From the NCBI RefSeq assembly GCF_963678635.1, contig NC_087063.1, positions 63,781,290 to 63,845,289 on the forward strand: 64,000 nucleotides of DNA. Direction: 5' to 3'. Under the pieces are notes generated by a model that saw only the letters and a program-made list of their open reading frames with translations, was not told where the DNA came from and made no database searches. The DNA is from Symsagittifera roscoffensis. Taxonomy: Eukaryota; Xenacoelomorpha; Acoela; Convolutidae. Both the position numbers and the translations under genes were made by a program. How positions within the stretch are numbered: the stretch's first letter is position 1; each line of letters opens with the position of its first letter. Shown in pieces: positions 57,060-64,000 of this stretch.

Positions 57060-57262
57060 AAAATAAGAAGTCCGGCAGGAAGACTCGAACCCCAGACATA
57101 AAGGTACAAAGGCAACGGCGTTAAGTGTAAGCCAAGTGGGAAGGAGACGCGAAGTTCTAACAAGCACAACTAAATCAGCTTCACAGTTTCTTACAGATAT
57201 GTAAGAACACCTGTTTACGGGAAAAGATCTAGTTCTCGATTACAAGACACTTGTTCTCGCAA
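57060..57262 (-). repeat. tRNA-derived SINE, family B, copy at 57.1 kb
   Basis: AAGACTCGAACCCCAGACAT is the complement of a B-box-like motif. The body TTACAGATATGTAAGAAC, TTTACGGGAAAAG and GATTACAAGACACTTG follows the family order and runs directly into the duplicated segment. Confidence 0.75.
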
Positions 57263-58018
57263 GTGTAACTATGAAAACTATGCTGAGACACGACATTCTG
57301 ACAAAAGAGTTTCCCAATATACAGAATTTATTATTTAGAAAACAAACGGTTCTACTGGTTCTCATGCCACAAAGCGATATCGACCTCATCTACAATGTTA
57401 ACTGTGCGCAAACAGGCTGGGCACAATCCAATGATCAAACTGGCATTTACCACAAAAAGTCAATCTGTATAATAGTTCTTTATCTTAAACATAAATTCTG
57501 AAATTTTCAATCAGAAAACAGCCAATTGAAGATTGGAAAAGAGTAATGAACGCAAGTAAACATTAAAAAAACACTGACTTTCCTGAAAAAAATCTCAACT
57601 TACGAATTTCAAAAAAAAAATTACATACCCTTTAACCTCCTTGAAGTTCTAGAACAATTCATGATTGGCATTTTTTTGATAATATGAACCCATCTAGAGA
57701 AAACTGGATCAATAGGTAAACTTTTTATTCCGCTGAAAATCTAAAAAAACTTCCATTATTGATACTAGAAATCGCTCACGTTTTTTCGCGCCATTTCCAC
57801 GTTCGTATTTGGAGAAGGCTATTTACGTCATTTTCAGCAGATGAATTTCAATTGAACTCAAAAAGTGCATTTATACCCAAAGGCATTCAGAAATGCATCA
57901 ATATGTATGAATGCACATCTGTAACTATTAGAGACTTTTAAGACTTTTCCTAAAAAAAAAAACACAAAAAAATCGGCAAGACCTATATAAGAGTCTTCAC
58001 TACGTTCATTACTCTTAA
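57255..58018. repeat. Segmental duplication, copy 2 (partner 35653-36413)
   Basis: Offset 21602 from copy 1. It contains the 76-codon frame at 57271-57501 and a family A element (57519-58018) with hairpin AAGAGT (57989-57994) / ACTCTT (58011-58016). Here the segment continues from a family B SINE, so this locus is the likelier source. Confidence 0.93.
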
Positions 58019-58084
58019 ACACCATCTTTTGTGTGAAGTAGCAGCTTGAAGTCAGTTATTTCACAAAAGAATTCTCATCAACTT

Positions 58085-58190
58085 GATTATTTTATTGTTC
58101 CTACCATTGAAAATGGAGTGAAACTGTGAATTCGGGATTATTTTTTTTATTCCGACCATTGAAAATGGGGTGAAACTGTGAATTCGGTTG
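58085..58190. repeat. Short tandem duplication, unit about 50 bp
   Basis: CCATTGAAAATGGAGTGAAA, then CTGTGAATTCGG, occurs twice (second copy GGGGTGAAACTG). Confidence 0.8.
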
Positions 58191-59620
58191 TTTTAGTTTT
58201 CTTCGCGCAAAAACAGGTACCACAAATAATTATCGAAATGGATCGAATAATGTATCAAGTTGAAGCCCTTCCAGTCGTGATTCGAACATTATACGAAAAT
58301 TCTAAAAAAAAAAATAACTCAGAGTCGAGAAAAGCCTGTTAGAAACTTTCGCTTTTTTTGGTCGAGCGAATAAAAAGAGTTCGTCTTAATTTGTTTTCAA
58401 CCAAAAGCAGTTACAACAAACAATCATCAGAATGGTTGGAGTGATAAACAGAGGCGCAACACTTGTGATATAGGAAAAAAAACACAGCAGATAACACAAA
58501 GAAAATGACGAAACACGAAAGACGGAGTAACAGAAATTATTCTTTTTTTTTCAATTGATTTCTCTTAGTTTCGTCCAAAATGCGGTTATTTTTGAGGAAA
58601 GATACAGAGAAACACAATTACCAGAGTTCAATTAGAGTTTTATAAAAATCATCAAGTGGAAACTGAGCAGACCTAACTTGGGTAGACGACTGTTGAACCG
58701 ACCAAAAAATTGACTATAAAACATTTTGAGCCATAAAAATTCTATTATAAGTATTATATTCTGATGTATCCGGAAGCACAAATAAATTTCAAAAATTTGA
58801 TCCTTCAAACGACGAATTATGGGTCAAATAAGCAGATGTAACTTCATCGAAAACAATTTAGGCCGGAAAAATCATACGTAAAAAACCAAAAAATGAAATT
58901 AAAAAAAAAGATAGATACAACTAACAAAGAAAACTCGAAAGGAACGGCCATTTAAAATGACAAGCTCGAACATGCTCAAAAGAACTATGATGCCAGATAA
59001 TCTGCTGCAGCCATCATAACACCAACTGATTTAATTGATATTGTTAATTTAGTTGTTAACACGAAGAAAGTCTATATTCCGATTTGATAACGCATGCTAA
59101 CCACAAGCGTAGTCATATTAAAGCCATTTCAGCCCTGATTCGAGAAAAACTTAAAACTTTCAAAAAATGTCCCAGTGTAGAGAAAAACCAGAGTCTCAGC
59201 GCAATTTTGGGAATCAAAAACTTAATTTAAAAAAAAACTGCAAAACCGGCTATCTTTGTTTACATTGTTAAAAATTTGATCTCAATTATTTTTTATGCAA
59301 CTATTTAAAAAATTGAAGAAAGTACATATTCAACATTGATAGAATTAGCCGAGTTGTAAAACAGTTGAGTACTATATTCCAATCAATCTAACACGTTCGA
59401 ATCGACAAGATATAATACCGATTAATAATTCAAACCAGGCATCTCTCAGCGTAATATTAGCCAACACCTCTCTTTGATATCAAGTGCCGCAAAATTAACA
59501 ATATAGCAGCCCCTACCTAAACTAAGACACTATATCATATCTGGAAATGTAGGTCATTACAAAAAAACTTAGAACCAGATCAAGTTTCAATACTGTAATC
59601 ACAGAAAAAAGCGAACTTAC
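58191..59620. other. No gene recognised
   Basis: AT-rich. It would lie in the first intron or downstream exons of the candidate gene starting at 59662, but no further exon could be picked out. Confidence 0.35.
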
Positions 59621-59662
59621 CTTGAAAACGATGCTCAAAAAACACATCACTAAAAAAGACAT
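59621..59662 (-). CDS. Possible first exon, signal peptide-like
   Basis: ATG at 59662 followed by MSFLVMCFLSIVFK and a strong donor GTAAGT, phase 0. The hydrophobic start suits a signal peptide or membrane anchor. Later exons were not found, so the product is unknown. Confidence 0.35.
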
Positions 59663-59755
59663 TTTGATACAAAATGGAGCAGGAGAGCTTAGCACGGCAA
59701 GATTCTCAGCATTAAAATGAGACGAAAGCCATAAGAACGAAAATATATAGGTCTA

Positions 59756-59763
59756 CTTTTATA
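59756..59763 (-). promoter_or_regulatory. TATA box candidate
   Basis: TATAAAAG on the minus strand, about 95 bp upstream of the ATG at 59662; a second TATATATT lies nearer. It supports a promoter for the candidate first exon. Confidence 0.4.
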
Positions 59764-60119
59764 CGTTTGACTCGATTTATATTGAAAAAAAAACTTTCAG
59801 ACAAAACCAATCAAGACCATTGCATCGACAATTGAAACAAAAAAGAAGCGCTAAGTGAGCAAACAATAATCATGGAAAACGCCGAGAACAATATTACCAT
59901 AAAAAATTTTGCAACCGTAATGCATTGAACGACCCAAACAGGCGAATAAGCTGACAAGATAAGAATCCTTGGAAGCCTAATAAAAATTTGGATCTGCATG
60001 GGCGTTGTGAACTTACAATCCAAGTTAAAACAAAACAAATTTATATGCTTACATGCTCAAAACTTCTGACAGAAGACAGGTCTGTGGAAGTGCGAGACCT
60101 AAAGAGATGATTAATGGGA

Positions 60120-60170
60120 ACAAAATTTTACACAGAGGCGAAGCTAAGCTTCGAACCGCTTGCGATACAA
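60120..60170. repeat. Family D end fragment
   Basis: ACAGAGGCGAAGCTAAGCTT. Related words occur at 58452 and 61128, all without the rest of the SINE. Confidence 0.5.
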
Positions 60171-60273
60171 TAAGTACATTATTAAAACATCATGACGCTC
60201 GGCATGTCGCAAAGACGACTTCGAACAATGAAATTAGATGAAATAACTAGACAAACAAAAAATTCAAAGATGA

Positions 60274-60681
60274 ACATAGCCAATAGACAGTTGGAAACGA
60301 GACAATGAACGCAATTAAACAGAAAAAAGAAGATGACCTTAAAGTTCTTTCTAGAACAAACTATTATTGACTTTTTTTTGATAAAGTCTGTTTAGGAAAA
60401 CTGGATCATAGGTATTATTTCTTTTAGGCTGAGAAATCTGATTTTTGAATTCCACTTTCGAAATTGGAAGCTGATCACGTTTTTCGTGACCTTGACACTT
60501 TCGCTGTTAGATAGTGGATTTGCCTTCCTTTAAACTAGAGAAATGAACTGAACTGAAAAAAAAATCCAAAATCAAACCGTGAAAAATCAAATTTGAAACT
60601 GAAATTTTATAACTTTCCCTGAAAAAAAAAGCAATCATTGCGACCTATATAAGAGTCTGAATTACGTTCATGGACTCTTAT
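60274..60681 (+). repeat. Family A repeat, copy at 60.3 kb
   Basis: From ACATAGCCAATAGACAGTTG to the hairpin AAGAGTC (60651-60657) / GACTCTT (60673-60679), here with a 7-bp perfect stem. Confidence 0.8.
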
Positions 60682-60695
60682 TCATGAACGTAATT
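60660..60695. other. 13-bp perfect inverted repeat
   Basis: AATTACGTTCATG (60660-60672) and CATGAACGTAATT (60683-60695) around a 10-nt loop. It overlaps the family A terminal hairpin, so two alternative hairpins can form. Confidence 0.85.
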
Positions 60696-61392
60696 CATGA
60701 TTAAGTTTATTTAAGGGTTTTCAAATAGGTCCGTGTGTGTTTGATTTTGAGCATTTGAAAATATGGTGCCAGAGTCTTATTGAAAAAAATCGTAAATTTG
60801 AAGGAAACAAAAGATTAGGTAAAACAGCCGACAGAAAAAAAACCGACAACCAATAAGTTGAAAACCAACCAAAACTTTCAGCCAAAAATTTTTCGAAAAA
60901 AGCATGTATTTCCTACGTAATGTTTGCATCAAAACAATAACAAGACGGCAAGGCTAGTTGCGAGCAGAACAATCGCGTATGTGATCTTTCATGCCAATGC
61001 GTGGACGAGGCAAAACAATTTGAAAAAATTCAAAAAAAAATATTTATTAGAAGTTGAGAATAAAAGTATTGAGCAAAAAATAGTGAAGACATTAAACAAA
61101 ACCAGGGTTAATAAATTACCAGTTGAACACAGAAGCTAAGCGGAGCTTCGCAACACTTGCAATGAAAAAAACATTGCGCTACGAAACAGTGCATGGAAAA
61201 AGGGACAGAAGTTTGGATCGAACCCTGTTGAGCCGAAAACAAAACTGTTGCCATAAAAAATTTCAAAAAGTTTCAAAAAAATTTCACGACTCATCGAAAT
61301 TATGCACTATCTCCGTTTATTCAATCGATATAATAAAAACGTGCAGTTTTTTCAATAATTTTTATAAGAAAAAAAAACAAGAAATAAATAAA
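60696..61392. other. No gene recognised
   Basis: A/T-rich sequence with a family D end word at about 61128-61160 (AGCGGAGCTTCGCAACACTT). Short open frames lack motifs. Confidence 0.4.
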
Positions 61393-63160
61393 ACTAGCGT
61401 TTAACGCACCTCCGATGCTTCGAACTTTTGGCAATTTTGGCGACTACGGGGTTGAGAATTTCAAATTTTGAAGAAAAAAAAATTAAATTTATGTCTTCTG
61501 ACAAGTGTCTTAAAAATTCCAAAAAACGTCTTATTAAGAAAACTAAAGGAATTTGAGCAATCATAATTTGAGGTAAAAAGTTTTTTATATCTCTATAATT
61601 TCTTCGGAATATCTTAATTTGGACGCAGTCGCATTTGCACGCAATATTTGCAACTCCTGAGAGTGCTCTCACAGAACCCAACTACGGTTGGGAATTTCGA
61701 ATTTTGAGAAACTTCAAAGTTAAGTTTTCTAAAAAATATACATTTTTTGAAAAACCATGAAAAACGCCACATCTCAAAAACTAGAAAAATTTGAGCACTC
61801 TTGTTTCAAGGCAAGATTTGCAACCCCTGAGAGTACATTGACAGCCCCAACTACAGGGTTAAGAACTTCAAACTTTGAAAAATATCATAAATTTAATTTC
61901 TGATTTTATTTATTTTTTTTGAAAAATCACACGAAACGTCATATCTGGAAAAACTACAAAGATTTGAGGAATCATAAAGGGATACAAGATTTGCAACCAC
62001 TGAGAGTACTCCAGGGTTAGGAATTTCAAATTTTAAGCTTAATCTTAAAATTTTTTCGAAAACATCACAAAACGTTATATCTGGAAAATACAAAGATTTG
62101 AAAGTAATGATTGGATACAAGGATCGCAACCCCTAAGAAAATTCTGATATCCCACAAATACAGGGTTCGTAATTTCATATTTTGAAGAAAAAAATTAATT
62201 TAAGTTCTGAGAGTTTTTTGAAAAAATCACACAAAACATCATATCTGAAAAACTACAAAGGTTTGAGCAGTCATATTTGCAACCCCTGGGAGTCCCCAAC
62301 TATGGGGTTGAGAAATTCAAATTTAGAAGAAAAAAATTTAATTGGTGTTTTCTGACAATTTACAGAGAAAAACGTCTTATCTCAAAAACAAAAAGCATTT
62401 GAGCAATTATATTTAGAGGTAAAATTGCAACCCATTAGAGTGCCCTGACAGAGCCTCACTATAAAGATTTTGTGAAATTTTTCGTATCTAAGTTCTTCAA
62501 ACAATTTTAAAAAAGTAAAAAAAAACGTCACATATCGGAAACGAAGAGAATTTGAGCAGTCGCATTTGAACTCAAGATTTGCAACTTGAAACTCATGAGA
62601 TTACCCTCACATTACCCAACGACAAGGTTGGGAAACTCAAATCATTTGATTTTTTTAAAATTTAAGTTTTCTGAAAAAGTTTTAAAAAATCAGAAAACAC
62701 GTCATATCTCGAAAACTACAAAAATTTGCGAAGTCATTTTTAGAGGCAAGATTCGCAATCCTTGAGAATACTATGACAGCACCCAACTACACTACAGGGC
62801 GGGTAATTTCCTTATTTTTTTTTTAAATTAATTTTTGAGTTTTCTGAACACTTTCTGAACTTTCAGAAAAAAATCACAAAAATCGTCTCATCTCACAAAC
62901 TAAAAGGATTTGGGCATTCATAATTCGAGGCCAAACTTGCAACCCCTGGGGAACCCTGAAAGCATCCCACTATTGGGTTGCTTATTTTGAATTCGGTAAA
63001 AAAAACACCGAATTAAAACTGGAAAAATTTCTTCATTACAATTCACGATATAGCTTAAATGTGAAAAAATCTTTAGTTAAATATGGAAAAGCAATACGTT
63101 GAAAAAACTTAGAGGTGACGAGATAGTGAAGCCCGTATTTAAATATATAATAGATATATA
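61393..63160. repeat. Repeat with conserved ends and tandem core, long copy
   Basis: Same ends as 54064-54995 (ACTAGCGTTTAACGCACCTC; TTTAAATATATAATAGATAT) but about ten core units of about 145-180 bp (GGGTT landmarks near 61450, 61684, 61854, 62007, 62160, 62303, 62618, 62795 and 62975). Open frames within it follow the repeat and are not genes. Confidence 0.87.
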
Positions 63161-64000
63161 AATCGAAGTTAGACTTGGTAGATTAACAAATTATAGTTTA
63201 AAATTTCAATTATAGTAGGAAAAAAAAGTTATAAATTGTAATAAAACCCACGATTAAGAAAGTTTGCCCTTAAAAAACCGTACCAAATAGCATTTAAACA
63301 AACACGGAAAATGAAACGACAGACGTTACCAACTTTACCTTATTACTACCTAAATGATGGTAGTTTATTTGAATTTTCAAGCATTTTAGAAGTGAAATTT
63401 AACAACATTCCATCTAAATTGACTATCCTGTGAGCTAAAAAATTATTAACGGGAAAATTCTACAAGGCTAGCCGCAAGGGAAATTAAAATTAAAATGAAA
63501 ACAGTTTAAAACAAAATTCCGCACTGTGGCTACTATGGGGATAAACATTAGACATGATAGGCCGAAGATGACGTGGAATTTGAATTTATAATGAAGCGAA
63601 CATTCGAAATGATTCAATGATGCTTCTAGACAAGTGATTTAGATGGGAAAAATGTGTATCAATTTGGTAACGCTTGCTAATCGCAAGCTTCTTGATGATT
63701 TTTCCTCGCATAAAGATTTCATAAGAATTTGTATCGAAGACTGTTACGCGAGTGCCTCAATCCAGATTTAAGGTTTGAAAACTTGCACTCTGTTAACAAC
63801 AAGTCAATACTTTTAACACAAATGGCCTGAAGCGCATGCTCCTGTAATCATTATGGCAACATTAGGTGCAATGCTTCAATGCAGTTATATTGAAACACAC
63901 CCTTTTACACGGATGTTTGGTTGCGCCCCTTCGGATGTTTGGTTTCGCAGCGGCATATATTATTTTACATTAATCCATACATTATGAGACAGAAATTAAA
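63161..64000. other. No gene recognised
   Basis: AT-rich with no repeat match to the rest of the window and no convincing exon. Confidence 0.4.

Noticed and set aside
61893-62129. Minus-strand open frames in the 61.4-63.1 kb block
   Set aside because: They follow the period of the tandem core and carry no protein signature.

Overview
The window is AT-rich animal nuclear DNA. It has spliced GT-AG genes, several tRNA-derived SINEs, non-autonomous DNA transposons, a LINE relic and a decayed Ty3/gypsy LTR retrotransposon. There is no bacterial gene organisation, and most open reading frames here are chance products of low-complexity sequence. The species cannot be named from sequence alone. A strongly diverged DENN protein, introns that are either about 75 bp or kilobases of repeats, and heavy non-autonomous transposon load fit a fast-evolving invertebrate; a tunicate-like animal is a guess.

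Layout. 1-14 kb: repeats and unassigned AT-rich DNA (tandem blocks, an inverted repeat, two SINEs). 14.3-18.7 kb: two tandem minus-strand paralogues of a P-loop sulfotransferase-like family. The first is intact. The second is split by a 615-bp insertion with terminal inverted repeats and an 8-bp target duplication. 18.8-28 kb: interspersed repeats, a tandem duplication, a LINE reverse transcriptase remnant and a diverged tandem array. 28.3-53.9 kb: one large minus-strand gene. I reconstructed 16 exons by eye; reading phase is compatible through the whole chain. It encodes a DENN-domain protein (Rab guanine nucleotide exchange factor family, closest by eye to DENND1/DENND2) with three NPF motifs in its last exon. 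Its introns hold most of the repeats, including a 10-kb intron with the gypsy-like element (about 40.2-48.9 kb). 54-64 kb: two copies of a repeat with conserved ends and a variable tandem core, a segmental duplication of the 35.7-36.4 kb region, and a possible TATA-driven first exon of a small secreted or membrane protein.

The most notable signals are: (1) the TIR/target-duplication insertion that exactly interrupts one sulfotransferase paralogue and would need non-GT-AG splicing to act as an intron; (2) an abundant repeat family of about 0.5 kb whose terminal hairpin stem changes sequence between copies while staying paired; (3) a 1706-bp near-perfect tandem duplication of the 5' part of the gypsy-like element that includes its disabling frameshifts; (4) a DENN-gene intron made almost wholly of repeats, with SINEs close to both splice sites; (5) a 118-bp patch of high identity between the sulfotransferase paralogues that looks like gene conversion.
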